Shown here in pieces: positions 15,123 through 23,731 of a DNA stretch of 32,059 nt. This DNA is from Caballeronia sp. SEWSISQ10-4 2. GTDB taxonomy: Bacteria; Pseudomonadota; Gammaproteobacteria; Burkholderiales; Burkholderiaceae. The translations under genes and the position numbers were made by a program. Position 1 is the first letter of the stretch; each line of letters begins with the position of its first letter. A model generated the notes under the pieces. It worked only from the letters and a program-made list of their open reading frames with translations, searched no databases and was not told where the DNA came from. The stretch covers positions 1 through 32,059 of the forward strand of contig NZ_JALPRJ010000087.1 of assembly GCF_030464885.1 (NCBI RefSeq), in the 5' to 3' direction.

Positions 15123-18100
15123 TTATTCCCGGCGCGCCGCTGAAGACTGGATTACTGATTCCTTATCGTCACGGAGCAGCGGTTGCAGTGCAGGCGCCAA
15201 CGACTTGAGCAACTGCACCGATAGCGCACTCGTGTAACCGTAGCGCGCCGCATAGGGCTCGTGCACATTGGCGGTCAACGTGCCAAAAAAGCGGTCGCCG
15301 ATCACGAAGACGAATGTCGCGCTCCGGTTGACCTTGCGCGACTCGATCAGGCGCGCGCCACGGGCGAACACATTAAAGCGCTGGTCGCCCGTTCCGGTCT
15401 TGCCATAGACGTCGAGCATCTGTCCGTCAGGGAACGTCATGCCGGCCGCAAGACGCTTCGCCGTACCGCCGAGCACCACGTCGCGCAACAAACCATGCAC
15501 CACATCGACAATCTCCGGCGACAACACCGTGCGCGGGGTTGTTGCTGCTCGCGTGAAATGCGTCTCATAGGGCGTGCCCTTGCCGAACTCGAGTTCGGAA
15601 AATGTCTGCACCGGAAGCGTCTTGCCCCCGTTCGCAATCGTGCCAATGAGCTGTGCAAGCGCGACCGGCCGGTCGCCCGACGCGCCGATCGCCGCTGCGT
15701 AAGACGGCGTGATCGTCGCGAAGGGATAGCCCAGCGCGCGCCACGACTTGCCGATTTCGGCAAAAGCATACAATTCGACCATGCGCTTGATGCGCCGATC
15801 CTGAGTCGCGTGGTAACGCGTCTTGAAGAGCCATGAATAGGCGGTAAAGCGCACTGCGCGGCTCGCGTCCTGCAACTGGATCTCCGTCGCTAGCGGATGG
15901 TCCCGCAGGTAATTGACCGTCCACAGTTCGAGCGGATGAACGCTCGCGATATAACCCCGATCGTTCAAATCGAATTTGCCGATGCTGTACTTCATGTAGA
16001 GCTTCGAAAGATCGTCGGACGAAAGCCCTGCTGCAGGAGTGCGCTTCAGCGCAGCGCGCATTTGCGCGTCGAACCACGCTTGTGGTTCATCCGGCGCCAC
16101 GCTGCGCAGTACGGTCGCGACCTTCGGCGGCGACTTGCGCACGCCGGACAACAGGGTGGCCAGCGCTGCGTCGGGTGTCTTACCGCGATACTTCGCATAG
16201 AAACGATGCATATACACGCGGCTTTCCTGATCGGCAAAATGCGTGAGATACGCATGGCGTGTTGCAGGGTCGTCGAGCCATTGCGACGTCGGCCCGGCGG
16301 ACTGGACCATCTCGTAGTGCACGATGTCGCGCATCAGCCGGACAAACACCAGGTTCACCGAATGCTGGAACGCGCGATGCACGGTGAGGATGCGGCTGTT
16401 GTCGCTCGCTTCGAAGTTATTGAAAGTCTGCGCGCCACCGCCGGTGTAGAACGTCTCGCCGGGACTAGCCGAATACTTGCGCTCGACCGCGGCATCGAGC
16501 ATCGCGCTCAGCGAGCGATCCGATGCATGCGACAGGTAGTCAAGCGCCCAGCGCGTCAACAGATCCTGCTTGTCGGGCTTTACATCGTGCAGTTGCGCCA
16601 CGCTCATCGACGCGTAGCGCGCATGCAGCGTGGAGACGATCTGCAAGTACGTGATCAGCGTGCGAAGCTTGGCGGTCGAGCCGAGGTTCAGGCGTGCACC
16701 CTGATTGATGTCGAACGGCTGGTTCACGCTGTCGGTCTGGACCCGCATGAGGTTCGCCCCGTCGCGGCGCTCGAACAGCGTAAAGCTATAAGCGATTTTC
16801 GACGGATCGTCCTGCGTGCGCAGCATTTCGAAACCGTACAAGCCAGCGGCCTGCGCGCCCTCCCGGGTGGCGGCGCTCGCGAGCCTTTCGCTGACGGCTT
16901 CCTGGACCCTGTTATCCAGGGTGGCGGTTGCGCTCAGGTCGAGCCGGTCGAGGTCGTAGACGTTCGATACACCGAGCGTGGCGAGCAGATGCGCCTGTAG
17001 CGCGGTGACTGCCTTGCGCGTAACGAACGATACCGGTGCGTGCACCACAGGTGCGCGATCCAGTTCGAGCCGCACTGTGAGTGCGCTGTCACGCAGCGAC
17101 GTCGAAATGATCCCGTTGGCAGCCAGGAGCCGTAGATAACTGTCTGTCAGGCTGTCGAGTTCAAGGTTCCCGGAGCGCAGGAAACGCGACGGCGCACGTT
17201 GCGCGATCATCAGCGACAACGCTTGTTTGAACGCGAGCGCTTGCGCATCGAGCATTTCAACGGACGGTGGTGCATTCAGGACGCGGTTGACTTCGTCGAA
17301 GTCGCGGCCGTACCACGCCGCCAGGCCATCGCCGATGCCGTTGATTTCGCCGATGCCAGGCTTCGCGGCGAGCGGCACCGAGTTGAGATAGCGCACCACG
17401 ATCTGCTTGCGCGCGGGCAATGTCTGCGGTCCGTCGAGATAGGCCCGCACGGACGCCGAAGCGATTTGCCGCAACTTCTCCGGCGGCGTCGCGGTGCGGC
17501 CGCCCGGCGAGTGACGGAATTTTTCGATCTGCGTGGCGAGCGTGCTGCCGCCCGGCGTCGGCTGATGGCGGTCGACCACGCGCATGCCCTGATCGAACAC
17601 CGCCCGGCCGAAACGGCCCCAGTCCATTGCCGGATTGCGGTTCGGCTGGCTCGCGTCGAGCAGGTAGCGGTCTTCGATGAAAAGCAGCGCGTTGACCATG
17701 ACCGGCGGGATCGCGTCAAAGCTGTCGTAGACCCGATTCGGATACCGCGCGCTGAAAAGCTGTGTGCCACGCGCATCGCGCAGCAGCAGCCCGGCCTGAT
17801 CCTTTTCGTCGTAAGGTAGGAACAGCCCATCGTCTGCCAGCGCCAACATCCTGGCGGAATCGCGTGCCTGCGAGGCGACGGCAAAACCGCGTGCAGTAAG
17901 GCGTTCTTCGAAAGACGGCTCCAGCGCGTAACCGAGACGCACATCGTACGGGCCACTCGCAGGAAACCGGATGCTATTGCTCGCGCCGTCAGCGAGGGTG
18001 AAAGCGACATCTCGCCCTAGTTCGGACAGATAGCGCGCTTGCAGCCGGGAGGTCTGGATTTCAATTTGAACGAAGCGCACCACGATCACCAGCGCAACCA

Positions 18101-18191
18101 AAAAAGCGGCAGCAAGCGACCACTTGAGCCACTTCCACAGTGACACGGTACTAGTCGTGCGAAGCGGGAATCGAATGACGGGCCGATTCAT
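15123..18191 (-). CDS. Large class A-type penicillin-binding protein (GT51 plus transpeptidase)
   Basis: I choose ATG 18191, preceded by GGGGAGAGG, giving 1022 residues. A membrane anchor (about 23-42) precedes a GT51 glycosyltransferase: catalytic Glu173 in FIEDRYLLD, GGSTLATQ (214-221) and KQIVVRYLNSV. The transpeptidase has the serine motif STAK (Ser505, Lys508), SVN (611-613) and KTG (931-933). Spacing between SVN and KTG is over 300 residues, much longer than in PBP1a/1b, so a large insertion lies inside the transpeptidase domain. The first GT51 motif is also unusual: the His-x-Gly after ED-x-x-F is replaced by a longer DASQPNRNPAMDWGRF loop. The product should polymerise and cross-link peptidoglycan in the periplasm. 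It is an accessory PBP rather than the housekeeping one (inference). Confidence 0.9.
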   Translation of the reverse strand: MNRPVIRFPLRTTSTVSLWKWLKWSLAAAFLVALVIVVRFVQIEIQTSRLQARYLSELGRDVAFTLADGASNSIRFPASGPYDVRLGYALEPSFEERLTARGFAVASQARDSARMLALADDGLFLPYDEKDQAGLLLRDARGTQLFSARYPNRVYDSFDAIPPVMVNALLFIEDRYLLDASQPNRNPAMDWGRFGRAVFDQGMRVVDRHQPTPGGSTLATQIEKFRHSPGGRTATPPEKLRQIASASVRAYLDGPQTLPARKQIVVRYLNSVPLAAKPGIGEINGIGDGLAAWYGRDFDEVNRVLNAPPSVEMLDAQALAFKQALSLMIAQRAPSRFLRSGNLELDSLTDSYLRLLAANGIISTSLRDSALTVRLELDRAPVVHAPVSFVTRKAVTALQAHLLATLGVSNVYDLDRLDLSATATLDNRVQEAVSERLASAATREGAQAAGLYGFEMLRTQDDPSKIAYSFTLFERRDGANLMRVQTDSVNQPFDINQGARLNLGSTAKLRTLITYLQIVSTLHARYASMSVAQLHDVKPDKQDLLTRWALDYLSHASDRSLSAMLDAAVERKYSASPGETFYTGGGAQTFNNFEASDNSRILTVHRAFQHSVNLVFVRLMRDIVHYEMVQSAGPTSQWLDDPATRHAYLTHFADQESRVYMHRFYAKYRGKTPDAALATLLSGVRKSPPKVATVLRSVAPDEPQAWFDAQMRAALKRTPAAGLSSDDLSKLYMKYSIGKFDLNDRGYIASVHPLELWTVNYLRDHPLATEIQLQDASRAVRFTAYSWLFKTRYHATQDRRIKRMVELYAFAEIGKSWRALGYPFATITPSYAAAIGASGDRPVALAQLIGTIANGGKTLPVQTFSELEFGKGTPYETHFTRAATTPRTVLSPEIVDVVHGLLRDVVLGGTAKRLAAGMTFPDGQMLDVYGKTGTGDQRFNVFARGARLIESRKVNRSATFVFVIGDRFFGTLTANVHEPYAARYGYTSALSVQLLKSLAPALQPLLRDDKESVIQSSAARRE

Positions 18192-18233
18192 GGCGGCCTC
18201 TCCCCGATAACTGCAAAAGGGCGAAAAATGCAC

Positions 18234-18289
18234 CCGTTAACCGTTAATAGTCTAGCGCGCAACGCAGTAACTGCGTTGTACGGGCGTAC
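18234..18289. promoter_or_regulatory. Tandem palindromes in the PBP / propeller-protein divergent region
   Basis: CAACGCAGTAACTGCGTTG (18260-18278) has perfect 9-bp arms around one central base. GTACGGGCGTAC (18278-18289) follows directly with 5-bp arms. Before them is a tandem direct repeat, CCGTTAA twice (18234-18247). The cluster sits about 43-98 bases from the PBP start and 120-180 bases before the divergent gene, as expected for operators serving one or both. No cognate regulator is identified. Confidence 0.45.
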
Positions 18290-18411
18290 CCGACTGTGTT
18301 GGATTTCGCCGACACCATCAATCGGATCGCTTCGTCAGCGCGCAGGAATATTTTCAGGCAATGGCGCGATAATCAAGAACTGTCGGTGCCCTTTGAAACT
18401 GATCCTGCGAC

Positions 18412-19467
18412 GTGGAGGCGAACATGCTCGAGATCGCGAGGGAACGGGCCGTGGCAACGAAGAACAAGATTCTCGAATGCGCGCTGGCTCCGTCTATTGC
18501 GTCCGCCCTGGTGAGCGCCGCGCTTGCCGTCGGTTCAGCACACGCGCAGCCACCGTCGTTCGACAGCTTCGCTCTCCCAACCGGCAGCGCGCCGCATGAC
18601 GTCGCGCCGGCGCCCGACGGTTCCGTGTGGTACACCGCGCAGGCGCAAGGCGCAGTCGGACGGCTGGACCCGCGTAGCGGCAAGATCGAGAAGATTCCGC
18701 TGGGCGACGGGTCAGCACCGCACGGCGTAATCGTCGGTCCCGATCGCGCCGCATGGGTCACCGACGGCGGCTTGAACGCCATCGTCCGCATCGATCCAAA
18801 GACGCTCGCCGTCACGCATTTTTCGTTGCCGAAGGACCGGCCGGACGCCAATCTGAACACCGCGGTCTTCGACAAACACGGGCATCTCTGGTTTACCGGC
18901 CAAAACGGTATCTATGGCGAGCTCGATCCGAAGCTCGCCCGCATACGCGTCTTCGATGCACCCCGCGGGCGCGGCCCCTACGGTATCTGCGTGACCCCGA
19001 ACGGCAGCCTGTATTTCGCGTCACTAGCGGGAAGCTACCTCGGCCGCATCGATCCCGCGAGCGGCGCGACACAGGTCATCGAGCCGCCGACGCTGAATCA
19101 GGGCGCGCGCCGCGTATGGTCCGATTCGAAGGGGCGCGTCTGGGTCAGCGAGTGGGACGTGGGGAAACTCGGCGTATTCGATCCGGCGACGCGTCGATGG
19201 CGTGAATGGCGGCTGCCCGGCGAAGATCCGCATGCATACGCGATATTCGTAGATGACCAGGACATCGTCTGGCTCAGTGAATGGAGCGCCAATGCGCTGG
19301 TGCGCTTCGACCCGCGCGCCGAGCGGTTCGACGTGTTTGCGCTGCCGCGCCCGCACGCGAACGTGCGTCAGATGATGGGCCGCCCGGGAGAAGTCTGGCT
19401 ATCCGAATCCGGCACCGATCATCTGCTCCGCTACCAGTCTCGCGCACCAGATCCCGGCGGAAATTGA
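18412..19467 (+). CDS. Secreted beta-propeller protein, virginiamycin B (streptogramin) lyase-like
   Basis: The start is GTG 18412 or, with similar support, ATG 18424. A hydrophobic signal region (about 25-46, ending AHAQ) suggests export. The rest is made of repeated blades, e.g. PHDVAPAPDGSVWYTAQAQGAVGRLDP, PHGVIVGPDRAAWVTDGGLNAIVRIDP and RRVWSDSKGRVWVSEWDVGKLGVFDP, the pattern of the Vgb/SMP-30-type propeller. True Vgb opens streptogramin B depsipeptides in the cytoplasm. Here His274 and Glu290 fall in the blade that carries the Vgb catalytic pair, but spacing differs by two residues and the protein is exported, so antibiotic cleavage should not be assumed. It is divergent from a PBP gene, hinting at a periplasmic role. 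Confidence 0.82.
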   Translation: MEANMLEIARERAVATKNKILECALAPSIASALVSAALAVGSAHAQPPSFDSFALPTGSAPHDVAPAPDGSVWYTAQAQGAVGRLDPRSGKIEKIPLGDGSAPHGVIVGPDRAAWVTDGGLNAIVRIDPKTLAVTHFSLPKDRPDANLNTAVFDKHGHLWFTGQNGIYGELDPKLARIRVFDAPRGRGPYGICVTPNGSLYFASLAGSYLGRIDPASGATQVIEPPTLNQGARRVWSDSKGRVWVSEWDVGKLGVFDPATRRWREWRLPGEDPHAYAIFVDDQDIVWLSEWSANALVRFDPRAERFDVFALPRPHANVRQMMGRPGEVWLSESGTDHLLRYQSRAPDPGGN

Positions 19468-19536
19468 CAGCACGCTATGCTGCCCCCGCGAGCGCTTTGC
19501 TCGACAACGCAAGCAAAGGCGTGCATGGAGCGCTCA

Positions 19537-20382
19537 TCACCCGAGTTCGAACGAGGTCACGCCGAAAACACGCTCGATGGAAATCGTAGGCGGCTCCTGC
19601 GTGTACATTCGTGCGGTTTCGAAAACGCTTGTCATGCCGTGCCTTTTGGCCAGAGCAACCGCAGCCGGGTTGGTCTCCGGCACATCCAGGACAATGACCT
19701 CGCCCGGCATGCGCGCGGCCAGTCCATCAAACAGATCGCTTGCGATCTGATCGTTATCGGCGAAGAGCGGGCCGATCTTGCACCCTGTCCTGCAACGGCG
19801 CAGCACACCGTACCCCGCGACACGATCATCGCGGATTGCCGTCAGCGCAACGGCGTCCGGTTGTCCGATCCATGCGGCGAGAAAGCGCGCACGCGCAGCG
19901 GGAAAGCATTGGCGGTCGTACTCAAGCAGTTGCTCGAACGGCAGATCGGACGCATTCGAAATGTCTGCGCACACCGCACCTTGCGCAACGCCCTGAAAGC
20001 GGATGTTGCGATACGCAAGCTGAAAGCCCGACTTCCTGTAGTTCTCTTGCTGAGCGAGGACGCCGTCAAGACCCACGTTGCGGTTTCGCAGATAGTCCAT
20101 GCCGTGCTGCCAGATACGCATGCCGAAACCTCTGCCACGAAACGCCGGTTTCACGATATACAGACCGATAAAGCCAAAGCCTTGGTCGTAGGCGACAGCG
20201 GATATGCATGCGACCGGCTCGCCGCGCCACTCTGCGATAAAAAAGCCGTCCGGGTCCGCTGCCCAAAAACACGACGCATCATGCAGGCCAGGGTTCCACC
20301 CTTCCAACGCAGCCCACTCGACCGGCAATTCGACTTCGTCCGCCGACATATTCCGCACGATGAAATCGCTACGCTCGTTCAT
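19537..20382 (-). CDS. GNAT-family N-acetyltransferase with second C-terminal domain
   Basis: The 281-residue product starts at ATG 20382 after TGGAG. The first domain (about 8-140) is a GNAT fold with the acetyl-CoA pyrophosphate loop in GLYIVKPAFRGRGFGMRIWQHGMDYL (R-G-x-G-x-G form) and a following LDGVLAQQENYRKSGFQLAYRN. The second part (about 145-270), AAWIGQPDAVALTAIRDDRVAGYGVLRRC then KIGPLFADNDQIASDLFDGL, is a GNAT-like C-terminal domain common in this group. It should move an acetyl group to an amine or small molecule; the acceptor is unknown. It is convergent with the propeller gene and shares no operon. Confidence 0.9.
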   Translation of the reverse strand: MNERSDFIVRNMSADEVELPVEWAALEGWNPGLHDASCFWAADPDGFFIAEWRGEPVACISAVAYDQGFGFIGLYIVKPAFRGRGFGMRIWQHGMDYLRNRNVGLDGVLAQQENYRKSGFQLAYRNIRFQGVAQGAVCADISNASDLPFEQLLEYDRQCFPAARARFLAAWIGQPDAVALTAIRDDRVAGYGVLRRCRTGCKIGPLFADNDQIASDLFDGLAARMPGEVIVLDVPETNPAAVALAKRHGMTSVFETARMYTQEPPTISIERVFGVTSFELG

Positions 20383-20456
20383 GAAATGGCTCCAGCCGGA
20401 TAGAGGTTGGCCAAGGCGTCCAATGCGACCGGAATACGCAAAGCGACCACGTACGT

Positions 20457-21311
20457 TCAGCGCTCATCTGGAAGTGTCCTGATCATCTCCAGATGACGAA
20501 CCTCCGTCTCATCATCCGCCGGGAACATGCATTCAATGCGTAACTCCTGCGCCGCGACGCTTTGTGGAGTCCCCACACTTGTGACCATCGAAAAATAATT
20601 CAGGACGTTGCCGTCCTTGATGAAACCAATGGGTATCACCGGCATGGCTGGCGTAGAGGACGAAGCGCTCCGGACGTTTTGATCCTTCCAGCCAGCCTGC
20701 ACGTCCGGATAAGCAAGCAGCGCGGCGAGCAACTGCCGCGTCTGATCGTCAATCACGCGACCTACCGATTCACGGTACACGCGCTGAATCAGGCTTTTTG
20801 CCACGCCTTCCCAATCGGCAACAAACGGACGCATCCCTTCCGGATCGAAAACAAGATGCAGCATGTTGCGCGGCCCCTTTCGCGCAGCCATATCGATGAA
20901 GCAATTGAAGAAGCGCGGCGCGGACTCGTTGGTCATCAGGACATTCCAATAGCGGTCCATTACCACGGCCGGAAACGGCTCATGTTGACGCAAGATGCGT
21001 TCAAGCGCCTTGGTAACGCTCCGCATTTCCTGGGAATTCCACGACGCTTCGGAATACATCGGTGCGTAGCCCGCCGCCAGTAGCAACGTGTTGCGTTCGC
21101 GCAGAGGAATGTCGAGCGTCTGAGCGATATCCATCAGCATCTGACGACTCGGCACGCTGCGTCCGCTCTCGATAAAACTGATGTGACGCTGCGACACACC
21201 GGCATTGAACGACAGGTCCAACTGGCTCGTGCCGCGCATATCTCTCCAGTGACGCAGCAACACGCCTAGTTCATTAGGCGGTGCCTTGATATCGGGATCC
21301 CCGGAATTCAT
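20457..21311 (-). CDS. XRE-family regulator with MmyB-like ligand domain
   Basis: I choose ATG 21311, preceded by GAGAGG, rather than longer upstream starts that would add about 70 residues of non-domain sequence. The 284-residue product has an XRE helix-turn-helix (about 13-68, LGVLLRHWRDMRGTSQLDLSFNAGVSQRHISFIESGRSVPS) and a C-terminal PAS-like MmyB domain (about 100-280), with AVVMDRYWNVLMTNESAPRFF and VADWEGVAKSLIQRVYRESVG. Such regulators often sit beside oxidoreductases or CMD-type genes and respond to small molecules, possibly fatty-acid-like ligands. It lies about 200 bases behind the CMD-like gene on the same strand and may control it. Confidence 0.9.
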   Translation of the reverse strand: MNSGDPDIKAPPNELGVLLRHWRDMRGTSQLDLSFNAGVSQRHISFIESGRSVPSRQMLMDIAQTLDIPLRERNTLLLAAGYAPMYSEASWNSQEMRSVTKALERILRQHEPFPAVVMDRYWNVLMTNESAPRFFNCFIDMAARKGPRNMLHLVFDPEGMRPFVADWEGVAKSLIQRVYRESVGRVIDDQTRQLLAALLAYPDVQAGWKDQNVRSASSSTPAMPVIPIGFIKDGNVLNYFSMVTSVGTPQSVAAQELRIECMFPADDETEVRHLEMIRTLPDER

Positions 21312-21514
21312 CGGCCTCTCGTTCGAAAATGAATACAGATAAGCTTGGGTGATTACCGCGCGCGCCGGGCATCGAACTTCCGGCGCTCGCAATCGAATCT
21401 TGCCAACAAGCATACTCCCGGTTGCGGCCTGAAAATCGGGCGACAGACATTCCATCCAGACCCCTGGAGGCATGTATGCCGCTCTCCGCAATTGACGGCA
21501 GCCACCCCAAATCA

Positions 21515-22063
21515 CTATGCCTTCCAGAGGTGCGCCTGGAACGGCGCTTCTACTGGCGGCTTGGTGATGCTGCCGACGTAATTTGTGATGGTCGAAGCGG
21601 CAAGTACCCCGAGTACCTCGAGCACCTGAGCTTGATTGAAGCCTGCCTCCAGAAACCTCCCGACGTCCCGGTCATCAAGATGTCCGCGCTTCTCGATCAA
21701 TGTTTTGGTCAAGGTCGAGAGTGCGGCATGCTTGCGATCCTCAGGCGCGCGACCGTCGCGAATGGCTTCGACGTCGGCTGAATGAAGGCCCTCTTTGAGC
21801 GCGAGGGCGGTATGAAATGCAACCGCCCACGAACACGCGTTGGTCACGGCGTTGGTCAGCAGCAGAGTCTGTATCTGTGCCTCCGTGAAGCTACCCGCAT
21901 GAACTTTCTGGAACAGACCGATGAAGCCGTTGATCAGTACGGGCGACTCGGCCATGGCTCCCGCGATGTTTGGGATAAGTCCAAACGCGTGCTGCAGCTC
22001 GCGCAGCACGGGCCTGGATTGTTCCGGTGCCGACTCAACAGTGTGAATGCGATAAATTGACAT
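21515..22063 (-). CDS. Carboxymuconolactone decarboxylase / AhpD-like protein, single cysteine
   Basis: The 182-residue product starts at ATG 22063 after GAGGA. It has the CMD/AhpD helical pattern: FGLIPNIAGAMAESPVLINGFIGL, FTEAQIQTLLLTNAVTNACSWAVAFHTALALKEG and HAALSTLTKTLIEKRGHLDD. The AhpD-type motif is C-x-x-C-x3-H. Here Cys77 and His84 are present but the second cysteine is Ala80, so disulfide-based peroxidase recycling by the usual route is not possible. A monothiol role, or a decarboxylase-like or structural role, remains open. It lies about 140 bases after the aldehyde dehydrogenase gene on the same strand. Confidence 0.88.
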   Translation of the reverse strand: MSIYRIHTVESAPEQSRPVLRELQHAFGLIPNIAGAMAESPVLINGFIGLFQKVHAGSFTEAQIQTLLLTNAVTNACSWAVAFHTALALKEGLHSADVEAIRDGRAPEDRKHAALSTLTKTLIEKRGHLDDRDVGRFLEAGFNQAQVLEVLGVLAASTITNYVGSITKPPVEAPFQAHLWKA

Positions 22064-22202
22064 GCTGGTGTCCTCGATAGTGAGCGCGCGTCAGGATAAA
22101 TTGCGCGACAACCACAGAATATTCACGAGAGGACAGCAGGCCAATTACCTTGCATGTAATAGCCTTGATCACTGGGCCACGGACAATCGCCTCGCTCCTC
22201 CT

Positions 22203-23714
22203 TCAATTGAGCCGTTTGAGCTGCCCGTCATCCGCATACCAGTCGACGGTTGTACCACTCGTATTCACCGTGACCGCACGCGGCTCGCTGAACTGATCGA
22301 ACGACTCGATTCCCGTTTCGCGTCCCACACCGCTATTCTTAAAACCACCCCAGGGCGAAGCCGGATCCAGCCGATGGTGATCGTTGATCCAGACCATGCC
22401 AAATACCAGCTTGCTCGCCACCCGATGCGCACGCGCTACGTCTGTGGTCCACACGGAAGCCGCGAGCCCGAAAGGCGTATCGTTGGCAATGCGCAGTGCA
22501 TCCGCCTCATCCTTGAACGGCATGATCACCGTGACGGGTCCGAACACCTCGGCTTGACCCAGTTCGGATTTTGGATCGACATCATAGAAGGCGGTGGGCT
22601 GAAGATAGAACCCTTCGTTCAGATGGGCCGGAATGCCGCCGCCGGTCAGCAGTTTCGCGCCGTCGGCCATACCCCGCTCCAGCATTCCCAGGATGCGAGC
22701 ACGCGAACGTTCGGAAATAACCGGACCTAGTTGCGTATTGATGTCAGCCGGATTGCCAACGCGAATCGAAGCAACCTTGGCGCGAAACTTCCCGAGAAAC
22801 TGCTGGTAGATCGATTCTTGCACGAGCAGGCGCGCCCCGCACACGCACGTCTGCCCCGCGCCGATAAACGCCGCGAACGCAGCACCATTCACCGCGCGAT
22901 CGATGTCCATATCGTCGAACAGGATCACCGCGCCCTTGCCGCCCAGTTCGAGCGTCGTCAGTGCAAAAGTCTGCGCGGCCGCCTCGCCAATCGAGCGCCC
23001 CACTTCCGTTCCTCCCGTAAAAACCACCTTCGCGATCAACGGATGACGCGCCAGCGCCGCTCCCGCCTCCTTGCCCTCACCGTTGATGACGTTCACGACA
23101 CCGTCGGGAACCCCGGCCTGCTGCAACAACGCAACCAGCCGCACCGTCGTGAGCGGCGTCTGCTCGGAAGCCTTGATCACCACACTGTTGCCCGTCGCAA
23201 GCGCCGGCGCGAGACTCTTCGAAAGAATCATCAACGGGTGATTGAACGACGTCATCAACGCGCACACGCCAAGCGGCACGCGCTGCGTGTAGCAAAGATA
23301 GGGCCCTTCGATGGGAATCACATCGCTGCGGCGCGTGAGCGCGAGCGCCGCGAAATAGCGGTAGAACTGCGGCAAGCGGAAAATCTGCGCACGCGTCTCC
23401 ACGAGCGGCCGGCCATTATTGAGTGTCTCGAGCTTGTAGAAATTCTCAAGGTCGGCCTCGAACAAATCCGCGAAACGATTCAGCACGCGGGCACGTTGCT
23501 GGAACGGCATATCGCGCCATACACCGCTTTCAAACGCAGCATGCGCGGATTGCACTGCATGATCGACATCCTCCGCCGATGCCTTCGAGAGATTACCGAT
23601 CACGCTGCCATCCGCGGGATTGATGATATCCATGGTCGCTCCAGACGCGGCATCGACGAACTTGCCGTCAATAAACAACTGCGCGCTCAGGAACTGCTTG
23701 TTCACTGCATCCAT
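22203..23714 (-). CDS. NAD(P)-dependent aldehyde dehydrogenase
   Basis: I choose ATG 23714, behind GGAG, giving 503 residues, the normal ALDH length; a longer frame upstream lies inside the MFS gene. Signature residues are present: Asn158 in SFNHP, FTGGTEVG (232-239, cofactor fold), catalytic base Glu256 in TLELGGKGA and nucleophile Cys290 in GAGQTCVCGARLLV. The C-terminal PWGGFKNSGVGRETG is the usual substrate-channel loop. It oxidises an aldehyde to an acid in the cytoplasm. The start lies 17 bases after the MFS stop, so both are on one transcript with the crotonase. Aldehyde identity is not clear from sequence. Confidence 0.95.
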   Translation of the reverse strand: MDAVNKQFLSAQLFIDGKFVDAASGATMDIINPADGSVIGNLSKASAEDVDHAVQSAHAAFESGVWRDMPFQQRARVLNRFADLFEADLENFYKLETLNNGRPLVETRAQIFRLPQFYRYFAALALTRRSDVIPIEGPYLCYTQRVPLGVCALMTSFNHPLMILSKSLAPALATGNSVVIKASEQTPLTTVRLVALLQQAGVPDGVVNVINGEGKEAGAALARHPLIAKVVFTGGTEVGRSIGEAAAQTFALTTLELGGKGAVILFDDMDIDRAVNGAAFAAFIGAGQTCVCGARLLVQESIYQQFLGKFRAKVASIRVGNPADINTQLGPVISERSRARILGMLERGMADGAKLLTGGGIPAHLNEGFYLQPTAFYDVDPKSELGQAEVFGPVTVIMPFKDEADALRIANDTPFGLAASVWTTDVARAHRVASKLVFGMVWINDHHRLDPASPWGGFKNSGVGRETGIESFDQFSEPRAVTVNTSGTTVDWYADDGQLKRLN

Positions 23715-23731
23715 CTTGAGTTTCTCCGTGT

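Noticed and set aside
15897..17000. A 367-codon plus-strand frame inside the PBP gene
   Set aside because: Shadow of the PBP coding sequence; Arg/His-rich, no ribosome site or family match.
19492..19519. Imperfect hairpin CGCTTTGCT...AGCAAAGGCG between convergent genes
   Set aside because: Has a bulge and no T run on either side, so a terminator call is not supported.
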